Part shown: positions 48,432 to 55,129 of the stretch, piece after piece
How positions within the stretch are numbered: position 1 is the stretch's first letter
Layout: each line of letters starts with the position of its first letter
NCBI GenBank assembly: GCA_902782305.1
Contig: CACZMV010000019.1
Span: forward strand, 1 to 55,129
Reading direction: 5' to 3'
DNA length: 55,129 nucleotides
Source of the DNA: an uncultured Prevotellaceae bacterium
GTDB taxonomy: Bacteria > Bacteroidota > Bacteroidia > Bacteroidales > Bacteroidaceae
Program-made: the position numbers and the translations under genes
Notes under the pieces: model-generated
What the model saw: the letters and a program-made list of their open reading frames with translations, nothing else
Told to the model about the DNA's origin: nothing
Database searches by the model: none

Positions 48432-49769
48432 ATGAAAAGACGTTTATTTACAGGCTTGTTGCTGGGCGCTTTCTCCCTTGTGACCATGGCGCAGGTAAGC
48501 AGCACGCTGTCTCCGTATAGCCAGTTTGGCTTAGGTGTTTTGTCAGACCAGTCGCAGGGCTTTAACCGTGGCATGGGTGGTCTTGCTGTAGGACTTCGCG
48601 ATGGTAAGATTGTGAATATGCAGAATCCTGCCTCTTATTCAGCAGTTGACTCGCTGACCATGATTTTCGATGCTGGCGTGTCTGGTCAAATCACCAATTT
48701 CAAGGAAGGTGGTCGCCGTGTGAATGCCAAAACAGCAACCTTCGACTATGCTGTTGCTGCCTTCCGCTTGTTGCCGAAGGTTGGTTGTAGCTTTGGTGTC
48801 GTACCTTATTCTAATATAGGCTACAGCTATTATGACGCAGAATACAATAATTACTATCAGTCGTACAATGACACCTTTTACAATGAGACCTATACGGGCG
48901 ATGGCGGTTTCAGTCAGGCTTATGTCGGTATTGGTTGGGAAGTGCTGAAGGGCCTCTCTGTCGGCTTCAACGTCTCTTACTTCTGGGGCAAATACACGAA
49001 GACAATCACCATTGCCAATAGTGATACTTACGTGAATACACTGAGCAAGACCTATTCCGCTTCTATCAACAGCTATAAGCTCGACTTTGGTGTGCAATAT
49101 CAGCAGGCCCTTAATAAAGATAATGTGTTGACCGTTGGTGCTACCGTTGGTTTAGGTCATAAGCTCGGTGCTGATGCGAAGCTCATTTCCACCAACTATG
49201 ATAACATGAATGCCCTTTCTTATTCCACTTCCGATAGTGTGCCCGATGCCTTTAAGTTGCCTCTTTCCATTGGCGTCGGTGCTACTCTGCTTCACAAGAA
49301 CAGACTGACCGTTGGTGTCGACTATAATTTCCAGAAGTGGGCTAATATCGATTATCCGATGCAGGGCGATGTGCTGAAGGATGCCAGTGGCAATGTGATA
49401 GATGGTCATAAGCTTGGTTATCGCTTGGTCGGTGGTCAGCTTCTCGACCGTCATAAGTTTACGTTGGGCACCGATTGGATTCCCAATCCCATGAGTCGTA
49501 ACTACTTCAGTCACGTACACTATCGTTTTGGTGTGTCCTATGCTACACCTTATTATAATGTAAATGGTGTGAAGGGACCTCGTGAGTTTAGTGTGAGTGC
49601 AGGTTTCGGCATTCCTTTGGTTAATTCCTGGAACAACCGTTCTACGCTGAACATCAGTGCCCAGTGGGTTAACCGCTCTGCCGACAACCTCATTCGTGAG
49701 AATACGTTCCGTATCAATATCGGCCTGACGTTCAACGAGCGTTGGTTCGCTAAGTGGAAAGTTGACTAA
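48432..49769 (+). CDS. Outer membrane beta-barrel protein
   Basis: A 445-residue protein with signal peptide MKRRLFTGLLLGAFSLVTMA. N-terminal STLSPYSQFGLGVLSDQSQG and GMGGLAVGLRDGKIVNMQNP resemble the hatch region of FadL-like (OmpP1) porins, and the rest is alternating aromatic/polar strands ending NIGLTFNERWFAKWKVD. Function is unknown; lipid or hydrophobic compound transport is a guess from the fold. It is the first gene of an envelope operon and overlaps lptC by one base. Confidence 0.82.
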   Translation: MKRRLFTGLLLGAFSLVTMAQVSSTLSPYSQFGLGVLSDQSQGFNRGMGGLAVGLRDGKIVNMQNPASYSAVDSLTMIFDAGVSGQITNFKEGGRRVNAKTATFDYAVAAFRLLPKVGCSFGVVPYSNIGYSYYDAEYNNYYQSYNDTFYNETYTGDGGFSQAYVGIGWEVLKGLSVGFNVSYFWGKYTKTITIANSDTYVNTLSKTYSASINSYKLDFGVQYQQALNKDNVLTVGATVGLGHKLGADAKLISTNYDNMNALSYSTSDSVPDAFKLPLSIGVGATLLHKNRLTVGVDYNFQKWANIDYPMQGDVLKDASGNVIDGHKLGYRLVGGQLLDRHKFTLGTDWIPNPMSRNYFSHVHYRFGVSYATPYYNVNGVKGPREFSVSAGFGIPLVNSWNNRSTLNISAQWVNRSADNLIRENTFRINIGLTFNERWFAKWKVD

Positions 49770-50461
49770 TGAAAGTGAAATTACTCATTTCTCTTTTCTC
49801 ATTTCTACTTTTGCTCGTTGCTTGCAGCGAGCAACAATCTCATACAGCCCCTGCTGTTCATGACCGCGACTCTGCGTCCATGATGACCAGCTATGGCGTG
49901 AATACACTCATCAGCGACTCTGGTGTCATCAAATACAGGATTGTCACAGAGCGCTGGGATGTGAATACCATTAAGAATCCTCCCCGTTGGACTTTCGAGA
50001 AGGGCATCTTTATGGAACAGTTTGACCAGCAGTTCCACATCGAGGGTTATATCCAGGCAGATTCTGCTTGGTATTATGACCAGCAGAAGTTATGGGAATT
50101 GCGTGGTCGTGTTTATATCCGCAATGTCAACGGCCTTATCTTCCGTAGTGAGGAACTTTTCTGGGACGGCATCAAACACGAGTTCTATTCTCATAAGTTC
50201 TCGCGTGTCGTTACTCCAGAGCGCACCATGGAAGGTACTTATTTCCGTAGCGACGAGCACATGACCCATTATGAAGTTACTAACTCTGTAGGTTCTTTCC
50301 AGGCTACCGATATGGAGCCAGAGCCTGCCCAGCCTGCTACTCCCGTTCAGCCTGCCGCTGGTGGCGCCCCTGCCAAGCCCGATACGGCTAAGGTGGAAGT
50401 GCCCGTGCGTAAAGCAGCTACACGCCATAAGGCCACACAAAAACCCGATTTCCGCCCATGA
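49769..50461 (+). CDS. lptC: LPS export protein LptC
   Basis: A 230-residue protein bridging inner-membrane LptFG and periplasmic LptA in lipopolysaccharide export. Signal MKVKLLISLFSFLLLLVACS, here with a lipobox, as in other Bacteroidetes LptC. The beta-jellyroll core has DSGVIKYRIVTERWDV, FEKGIFMEQFDQQFHIEGYI and GRVYIRNVNGLIFRSEELFW. The C-terminal 50 residues are Pro/Ala-rich and basic and not part of the fold. Overlaps the OMP gene by one base and the CNNM gene by four. Confidence 0.88.
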   Translation: MKVKLLISLFSFLLLLVACSEQQSHTAPAVHDRDSASMMTSYGVNTLISDSGVIKYRIVTERWDVNTIKNPPRWTFEKGIFMEQFDQQFHIEGYIQADSAWYYDQQKLWELRGRVYIRNVNGLIFRSEELFWDGIKHEFYSHKFSRVVTPERTMEGTYFRSDEHMTHYEVTNSVGSFQATDMEPEPAQPATPVQPAAGGAPAKPDTAKVEVPVRKAATRHKATQKPDFRP

Positions 50462-51717
50462 CACCATTAATCATTGGACTTATCACCACCATGGTCTTCT
50501 CCGCCTTCTTTTCAGGCATGGAGATAGCCTTTGTTTCCAGCAACCGACTGAGGGCTGAGATGGATCGCGACAAGGGAGGACCTTCCCAGCGCGCCATTGA
50601 GGTGTTCTATCGCCATCCCAACAATTTCGTTTCTACGATGTTGGTTGGCAATAATATCGCGCTGGTCATATATGGTATCCTCTTCGCGAAGATCTTCGAC
50701 GCCACGCTGTTCTATGAACTTAGCGACGGAGGCCGTGTCGTTTGCGACACCTTGCTTTCCACGGCTATCGTGCTCTTTACTGGCGAATTCCTGCCCAAGA
50801 GCATCTTCAAGTCTAATCCCAACACCATGCTCACCATCTTTGCCATTCCCGCATGGATTTGTTATGTGGTGCTGTGGCCCATCTCCCGTTTCGCCACCTT
50901 CCTGTCGCGAGTCCTGCTCCGGCTGTTTGGTGTTCGTATGCCACAAGATACTGCCGACAAGGCCTTTACGAAGGTCGACCTCGACTATCTGGTGCAGTCC
51001 AGCATCGACAATGCCAAGGACGATGCCGAGATAGAGGAGGAAGTGAAGATTTTCCACAATGCCCTCGATTTCCACGATACCAAGGTGCGCGATTGTATGG
51101 TGCCTCGCACGGAGATTGTGGCCATCGACATTGACGAATGTACCATCGAGGAATTGAAACAGAAGTTTGTGGAGAGCGGACATTCCAAGCTTGTGGTCTA
51201 TCGCGAGGACATCGACCATATCATCGGCTATATCCACTCCTCTGAGCTTTTCAAGCCCTTTACCGATATTGCCAAGCACGTGCAGACCATGCCTTACGTC
51301 CCTGAGACGATGGCTGCTCAGAAAATGATGCAGACCTTCCTTCAGACGAAGAAGTCGCTGGGTGTCGTCATCGACGAGTTTGGTGGAACCAGCGGACTCA
51401 TTTCCCTGGAAGATATCGTAGAGGAGATTTTCGGTGATATCGAGGACGAACACGACAATACGAATTATGTGGCTAAGCAGCTCAGCGAGCACGAATATGT
51501 GCTGTCTGCCCGCCTGGAGATTGAGAAGGTCAACGAACTGTTCGACCTGCAGTTGCCTGAGAGCGACGATTACATGACCGTCAGCGGACTCATCCTCCAC
51601 GAATATCAGTCGTTCCCTAAACTCAACGAAGTGGTGAAATTCGGGCGTTTCGAGTTCAAAATTATCAAGAATACACAGACAAAAATCGAGCTTGTACGAC
51701 TAAAAGTCTGCGAGTAA
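50458..51717 (+). CDS. CNNM/CorC-family membrane protein with CBS domains
   Basis: A 419-residue protein. The N-terminal DUF21 (CNNM) region, residues about 1-175, has three or four membrane helices (TPLIIGLITTMVFSAFFSGM, LLSTAIVLFTGEFLPKSIF, MLTIFAIPAWICYVVLWPIS). A CBS pair follows (about 205-325; DCMVPRTEIVAIDI, GHSKLVVYREDIDHIIGY) and then a CorC_HlyC domain (about 340-415; MTVSGLILHEYQSFPKLNE). Relatives transport or regulate Mg2+; in gliding Bacteroidetes the family includes GldE. In this operon it sits between lptC and ppiD. Confidence 0.9.
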   Translation: MTPLIIGLITTMVFSAFFSGMEIAFVSSNRLRAEMDRDKGGPSQRAIEVFYRHPNNFVSTMLVGNNIALVIYGILFAKIFDATLFYELSDGGRVVCDTLLSTAIVLFTGEFLPKSIFKSNPNTMLTIFAIPAWICYVVLWPISRFATFLSRVLLRLFGVRMPQDTADKAFTKVDLDYLVQSSIDNAKDDAEIEEEVKIFHNALDFHDTKVRDCMVPRTEIVAIDIDECTIEELKQKFVESGHSKLVVYREDIDHIIGYIHSSELFKPFTDIAKHVQTMPYVPETMAAQKMMQTFLQTKKSLGVVIDEFGGTSGLISLEDIVEEIFGDIEDEHDNTNYVAKQLSEHEYVLSARLEIEKVNELFDLQLPESDDYMTVSGLILHEYQSFPKLNEVVKFGRFEFKIIKNTQTKIELVRLKVCE

Positions 51718-51762
51718 GACATTTTTTTTATGAAAAGTTGCCGTTAATTCGCGCAAATTTCG

Positions 51763-51771
51763 TAATTTTGT
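51763..51771 (+). promoter_or_regulatory. -7 promoter element of ppiD
   Basis: TAATTTTGT, about 50 bp before the ATG at 51821; the leader is A/T-only except near its 5' end. Confidence 0.6.
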
Positions 51772-51820
51772 CGGCTGAATTTGAAAATAAATAAAATAAT
51801 AATAAAATTAATAGCTAAAA

Positions 51821-53971
51821 ATGGCAGCAATTGGAAAAATTAGAAGCTGGGGACCAGTACTCGCTACGGTGATTGGTCTGGCCCTCTTTGCATTCATCGC
51901 TGAAGAGATGTTCCGCTCTTGCGAGGCAACAGGCAACGAGCGTCGTCAGCAAGTAGGCGAAGTGTTAGGTAAGAAAATCTCAGTACAGGACTTCCAGGCT
52001 CTCGTCGACGAGTACCAGGAAGTTATCAAGACAACCCAGGGTCGCGACAACCTCTCTGAGGAAGAGCTCAACCAGGTGAAGGACCAGGTTTGGCAGCAGT
52101 TTGTCAACAACACCATCCTGGAGGCCGAGGCTAAGAAGCTGGGTCTGACCGTTACTGATCAGGAGATGCAGAATCTGTTGAAGGCTGGTACCAACCCCAT
52201 GCTTATGCAGACTCCGTTCGTTAATCAGCAGACTGGCCGTTTCGACGCCAGCCAGCTCACCAAGTTCCTCGACGACTACAAGAAGATGCAGTCGCAGTCA
52301 CAGGGCAATACCCAGATGATGGAACAGTACGATCGCATCTACAAGTACTGGAAGTTTATGGAGAAGAACATCCGTCAGCAGTTGCTGGCTGAGAAGTACC
52401 AGCAGTTGTTGGCTCAGTGTCTCTTCAGCAACCCCGTATCTGCTAAGATGGCTTTCGAGGCTCAGAACGAAGAGAGCGACGTGCTCTTGGCAGCTCTGCC
52501 TTACAGCACCATCAAGGATACTGAGGTTGAGGTTTCTGATGCTGACCTCAAGGACAAATACAACGAAGAGAAGGAGATGTTCAAGCAGTATGTTGAGAGC
52601 CGCGACATCAAGTATGTTGACTTCCAGGTTGTAGCCTCTAAGGCCGACCGCGATGCTCTGATGCAGACCATGAAGGAAGCTCAGCAGAACCTTTCTGCAG
52701 GCATGATTGCCGCTGAGGCCGTTCGCAAGGCTCAGTCGCAGATTGCTTACACCGGTCTCTACGCTACCCGTTCAGCATTCCCCGCTGACATCGCCGCTAA
52801 GGTTGACTCTATGGCCGTTGGTCAGGTAACAGCTCCTTTCGAGACTGCTTACGATAACACCTTCAACGTAGTGAAACTGGTTAACAAGGCTCAGATGCCC
52901 GACTCTGTTGAGTATCGTCAGATTCAGGTAGGTGGTGAGACTGCTGAGGCTGCTCGCAAGACCGCCGATAGCATCTATACCGCTCTGCAGGGTGGTGCCG
53001 ACTTCGAGGCTATCGCTAAGAAGTATGGTCAGACAGGCGCTAAGCAGTGGATGACCTCTGCTATGTACGAGCGCGCTCAGACCATCGATGCCGATACCAA
53101 GGCTTACATCCAGTCCCTCAACTCTCTGGAGGCTGGTCAGCTGAAGAACCTCGAGTTCTCACAGGGCAACATCGTGCTGCAGGTTACTGCTCGCAAGGCT
53201 TTCGTTACCAAGTACGACGTAGCTGTTGTTAAGCACACCATCGATTTCTCTAAGCAGACCTACTCTAACGCTTACAACAAGTTCAGCCAGTATGTCAGCG
53301 AGAACAATACCATCGAAGGTCTTGAGAAGAACGCTGCCAAGTTCGGCTTCCGCGTTCAGGAGCGTCAGGACCTCTACAGCTCAGAGCACACCGTGGCAGG
53401 CATCCGTTCTACCCGTGAGGCAATGAAGTGGATTTTCGATGCTAAGAACAACAACGTTTCTCCTCTCTACGAGTGTGGCAACAACGACCACCTGCTCGTT
53501 ATCGGTCTTACCGCTATCCACCCCGTTGGTTATCGTGACCTCGACGGTGCTGTGAAGGAGCAGGTTAAGCAGGAGGTTATCCGCGACAAGAAGTTCGCCA
53601 AGGCTGCTGAGAAGCTGGCTGGCGTGAAGGATATCGCCGCTGCTAAGGCTAAGGGTGCTGTTGTTGACAGCGTTCGTCAGATCACCTTCTCTGCTCCTGT
53701 ATTCGTAGCCTCTGCTGGTGCCAGCGAGCCCGCTCTGAGTGGTGCCGTTGCCGCTGTTAAGCAGGGTCAGTTCAGCCCCGCCGTTGTTAAGGGTAATGGT
53801 GCAGCCTATCTGTTCCAGGTACTCTCTAAGAAGCAGCGCGAGGGTGCTAAGTTCGACGAGAAGCAGCAGGCTCAGCAGCTGCGCCAGATGGCTATGCAGG
53901 CTGCCGGCCGTTTCATGAACGAGCTTTACCTGAAGGCTAATGTGGTAGACAACCGTTACCTCTTCTTCTAA
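51821..53971 (+). CDS. ppiD: Periplasmic peptidyl-prolyl isomerase PpiD-type chaperone
   Basis: A 716-residue protein anchored by one N-terminal helix (GPVLATVIGLALFAFIAEEM). SurA-like N-terminal domain (VGEVLGKKISVQDFQALVDE and QQFVNNTILEAEAKKLGLTV), parvulin-type domain at about 345-450 (VEYRQIQVGGETAEAARKTA, GGADFEAIAKKYGQTGAKQW), a second chaperone-like region, and a C-terminal Gln-rich end. It assists folding of exported proteins leaving the Sec translocon. It has its own promoter but follows the lptC-CNNM genes by 103 bp. A perfect terminator follows. Confidence 0.92.
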   Translation: MAAIGKIRSWGPVLATVIGLALFAFIAEEMFRSCEATGNERRQQVGEVLGKKISVQDFQALVDEYQEVIKTTQGRDNLSEEELNQVKDQVWQQFVNNTILEAEAKKLGLTVTDQEMQNLLKAGTNPMLMQTPFVNQQTGRFDASQLTKFLDDYKKMQSQSQGNTQMMEQYDRIYKYWKFMEKNIRQQLLAEKYQQLLAQCLFSNPVSAKMAFEAQNEESDVLLAALPYSTIKDTEVEVSDADLKDKYNEEKEMFKQYVESRDIKYVDFQVVASKADRDALMQTMKEAQQNLSAGMIAAEAVRKAQSQIAYTGLYATRSAFPADIAAKVDSMAVGQVTAPFETAYDNTFNVVKLVNKAQMPDSVEYRQIQVGGETAEAARKTADSIYTALQGGADFEAIAKKYGQTGAKQWMTSAMYERAQTIDADTKAYIQSLNSLEAGQLKNLEFSQGNIVLQVTARKAFVTKYDVAVVKHTIDFSKQTYSNAYNKFSQYVSENNTIEGLEKNAAKFGFRVQERQDLYSSEHTVAGIRSTREAMKWIFDAKNNNVSPLYECGNNDHLLVIGLTAIHPVGYRDLDGAVKEQVKQEVIRDKKFAKAAEKLAGVKDIAAAKAKGAVVDSVRQITFSAPVFVASAGASEPALSGAVAAVKQGQFSPAVVKGNGAAYLFQVLSKKQREGAKFDEKQQAQQLRQMAMQAAGRFMNELYLKANVVDNRYLFF

Positions 53972-53996
53972 TCGCAAGCATTTACACATTATTAAT

Positions 53997-54037
53997 AATA
54001 TATGGCCTGGCGAATCACTCGTCAGGCCATATATTTT
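53997..54037 (+). terminator. Terminator of ppiD
   Basis: AATATATGGCCTG and CAGGCCATATATT form a perfect 13-bp stem around a 13-nt loop, followed by TTTT. Confidence 0.9.
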
Positions 54038-54084
54038 CTAGTAAATAATAATCGCTTTTTCTTGCTTTATTCGAAAATAATCCA

Positions 54085-54093
54085 TATCTTTGC
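54085..54093 (+). promoter_or_regulatory. -7 promoter element of the 62-residue protein gene
   Basis: TATCTTTGC preceded by TCGAAAATAATCCA. About 40 bp here are nearly identical to the promoter at 54550. Confidence 0.75.
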
Positions 54094-54111
54094 AACGTAA
54101 TTACAATAGCT

Positions 54112-54300
54112 ATGGAAGAAAAGAGATATCCAGAACTTAACGAGGAACAGGACATAGATATGTGCTGCGAACCTGCAGCTGAGGCAGTGGGAAATGCTCC
54201 AACTTCTGTTAATGGCGTTACAAAAGTACATGATTGGATAGACGATCTTGATTGGGAGTTTACTAAACAGCTTTATGAGGAGTTCCCATGGCTAAGATAG
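54112..54300 (+). CDS. Small acidic protein, probable antitoxin
   Basis: A 62-residue acidic protein beginning MEEKRYPELNEEQDIDMCCE and ending WEFTKQLYEEFPWLR. Its end overlaps the start of a RelE/ParE-like gene fragment by 13 bp, the usual antitoxin-first arrangement of type II toxin-antitoxin pairs. I do not recognise a DNA-binding motif. With the toxin truncated, this may be an orphan antitoxin. Confidence 0.55.
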   Translation: MEEKRYPELNEEQDIDMCCEPAAEAVGNAPTSVNGVTKVHDWIDDLDWEFTKQLYEEFPWLR

Positions 54301-54389
54301 AGTGGGAGGATGAAGCCAAACTGATGTTCCGACAGCTTGTCAAAAATGCACGCTTGGGATACAAGAATGAATCCCAAAGCTTTGATTAA
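54288..54389 (+). pseudogene. Truncated RelE/ParE-like toxin fragment, 33 codons
   Basis: The frame reads MAKIEWEDEAKLMFRQLVKN then ARLGYKNESQSFD and stops. The first 20 residues match the beta1-alpha1 start of RelE/ParE toxins (typically ...W...A...L..I...). The remaining two thirds, including the catalytic strands, are missing. A terminator follows within 30 bp. Likely a dead toxin. Confidence 0.55.
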
Positions 54390-54416
54390 ACGCATTACCT
54401 AAGTAAAAAACAAAAG

Positions 54417-54441
54417 GAAGTCCACACGGGCTTCTTTTTTT
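54417..54441 (+). terminator. Terminator after the toxin-antitoxin relic
   Basis: GAAGTCC pairs with GGGCTTC (one G:U pair) around ACAC, followed by seven T. Confidence 0.8.
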
Positions 54442-54549
54442 GTTTGTCTCAGGTTTAAGACAAATAAGAGGGGCGAAGAGTACTTGCATTGAGAATGTTG
54501 CTATCCAAAGAAAAATGCTGTTTTTCTTGCTTTTATCGAAAATAATCCA

Positions 54550-54558
54550 TATCTTTGC
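54550..54558 (+). promoter_or_regulatory. -7 promoter element, near-duplicate of 54085
   Basis: TATCTTTGC with upstream CGAAAATAATCCA and downstream AACGTAA, the same as at 54085; 21 bp before the ATG at 54580. Confidence 0.72.
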
Positions 54559-54579
54559 AACGTAAAATGATATAAAGCT

Positions 54580-54738
54580 ATGATTACACGAGCTGAATGT
54601 ATAGATATTCTGAGTTCACATGCTAGCGAGCTTCGTTCGCGGTTTGGTTGCGATGTTGACCTCATTGCGAATCATCGCCACATTCGTCCTTTCTTCAAAA
54701 AACAAATAGAGCAAGATGGAATCGATATCTATACGTAG
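54580..54738 (+). pseudogene. Internally deleted nucleotidyltransferase (MntA-like antitoxin) remnant
   Basis: The 52-codon frame reads MITRAECIDILSSHASELRS, RFGCDVDLIANHRHIRPFFK and KQIEQDGIDIYT. Beginning and end match minimal nucleotidyltransferases that pair with HEPN toxins (start with ...I.L..H...L...FG, end with KK.IE.DAIYV). The GSxARGE...SDVD active-site segment is missing apart from a possible DVDL, so the protein is not catalytic in its present form. No HEPN partner follows. Confidence 0.5.
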
Positions 54739-54813
54739 CCATTGAGTATTTCATCAAGAACATATACACCATTGTTCCTTTTGAGAAGGAATGATTTTTT
54801 GGAAGTCCACCCG

Positions 54814-54840
54814 TGAACCAGGGAACTGGTATCTGTTTTA
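54814..54840. repeat. 27-bp palindromic dispersed repeat, diverged copy 3
   Basis: TGAACCAGGGAACTGGTATC followed by TGTTTTA; matches the copies at 9890 and 10169 at most positions, 44 kb away. Confidence 0.65.
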
Positions 54841-54842
54841 CA

Positions 54843-54877
54843 TAAAAAAGGGAGCCTAACCCATTGGTCAGGCTCCA
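54843..54877 (-). terminator. Terminator of the HU/smalltalk unit
   Basis: On minus, TGGAGCCTGACC and GGTTAGGCTCC enclose AATG and are followed by CTTTTTT. It starts 20 bp after the smalltalk stop codon. Confidence 0.85.
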
Positions 54878-54896
54878 TTCTTGAGTTTCCTACTCT

Positions 54897-55013
54897 CTAA
54901 AGAGCAATCGGTCCGAATCCAGCACAGCTCGTCGTCGAGACGGCCGTCACAAAGGCGGTGACCGCGGCTACTACAACCTTCACCGCAATGTCAATGATTC
55001 GCTTCCACTTCAT
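54897..55013 (-). CDS. Smalltalk-family peptide, 38 residues
   Basis: The minus frame reads MKWKRIIDIAVKVVVAAVTA then FVTAVSTTSCAGFGPIAL. This is the smalltalk pattern: a short basic start, one hydrophobic helix, and a TSC segment near the end that could be a lipid-attachment or membrane-exit site. Such peptides are repeatedly found directly downstream of HU-like genes in Bacteroidales, as here (17 bp after the HU stop). Function is unknown. Confidence 0.8.
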   Translation of the reverse strand: MKWKRIIDIAVKVVVAAVTAFVTAVSTTSCAGFGPIAL

Positions 55014-55030
55014 CTTACATCTTCCATCGA

Positions 55031-55129
55031 CTAGTTCTGTCCCAAGTCGCCACCTCCGGTGTTGCTGCCACCACCCTGGTTCTGGCTACCGCCATTCTCC
55101 GTAGATCCGTTGTTCCCTGAGTCCGTGGT
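55031..55129 (-). CDS. C-terminal tail of an HU-family DNA-binding protein (partial)
   Basis: The minus frame entering at the window edge reads TTDSGNNGSTENGGSQNQGG then GSNTGGGDLGQN and stops at 55031. Gly/Asn/Ser-rich tails of this kind end the HU-like proteins of Bacteroidales that precede smalltalk peptides. The DNA-binding domain is outside the window, so the call rests on tail composition and on the smalltalk gene behind it. Confidence 0.65.
   Translation of the reverse strand, partial: TTDSGNNGSTENGGSQNQGGGSNTGGGDLGQN

Overview
The window is a chromosomal segment of a Bacteroidales bacterium, most likely Prevotellaceae (Prevotella or Segatella-like). Evidence: the -7 promoter element TAnnTTTG(C) occurs in front of almost every transcription unit; starts lack Shine-Dalgarno sequences; there is a serine palmitoyltransferase gene; and families typical of the phylum are present (DUF5103, DUF4861, DUF4301, DUF3127, DUF4835/PorD, GldB-like, Lnb-type DUF4105, a long SecA, an HU paralogue with Gly/Asn tail followed by a smalltalk peptide). 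Species cannot be fixed from this sequence alone.

Layout. 1-2136: an HU-family gene cut by the window edge, with 22-bp operator-like repeats in its leader, then a gene-poor stretch dominated by a ~194-bp imperfect inverted repeat and two small hypothetical genes. 2137-8478: a horizontally acquired restriction island on the plus strand: 5-methylcytosine methyltransferase, McrB-like AAA+ ATPase, LlaJI/McrC-like nuclease with a long C-terminal extension, a deoxyribosyltransferase-like protein with its own near-leaderless promoter, a Vsr mismatch endonuclease and a truncated NUDIX gene. 8524-10320: a toxin-antitoxin pair read from a promoter flanked by two palindromes, a small conserved hypothetical, and a decayed gene tail bracketed by two identical 27-bp palindromic repeats. 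10333-14768: Cys/Lys-repeat secreted protein, HAD lipoprotein, tRNA-Cys, a small membrane protein, a lipid kinase divergent from serine palmitoyltransferase, tRNA-Pro.

14914-30505: a propeller/Y_Y_Y/AraC one-component regulator, DUF5103 protein, lipoproteins, DUF4861, GldB-like lipoprotein, dnaB, then a minus-strand housekeeping operon dnaN - exonuclease - coaBC - DUF4835 - recN - pseudo-protease/TPR. 30675-34810: DUF3127 (OB-fold-like with an SSB-type tip), DUF4301, M3 metallopeptidase. 34890-42705: a leucine (and probably isoleucine) operon, leuA-leuC-leuD-second alpha-isopropylmalate/citramalate synthase-leuB, preceded by a leader peptide with Leu and Ile codons and an attenuator. 42824-53971: ABC ATPase and secA (minus), an Lnb-type protein (minus), then an envelope operon OMP - lptC - CNNM protein - ppiD. 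54112-54738: relics of toxin-antitoxin type genes behind two almost identical promoters. The window ends in a second HU-like gene with a downstream smalltalk peptide, both on minus.

The strongest unlisted pattern is a set of 7-bp tandem repeat arrays with different sequences (ATTAAAN, TTATGNA, AGTGAAN, TTTGAAC), most lying directly upstream of a start codon; one array of the same kind is read in frame inside the second synthase gene. The most concrete regulatory system is the leu leader: leader peptide, a 10-bp stem whose 5' arm ends exactly at the leader stop codon, and a competing terminator.
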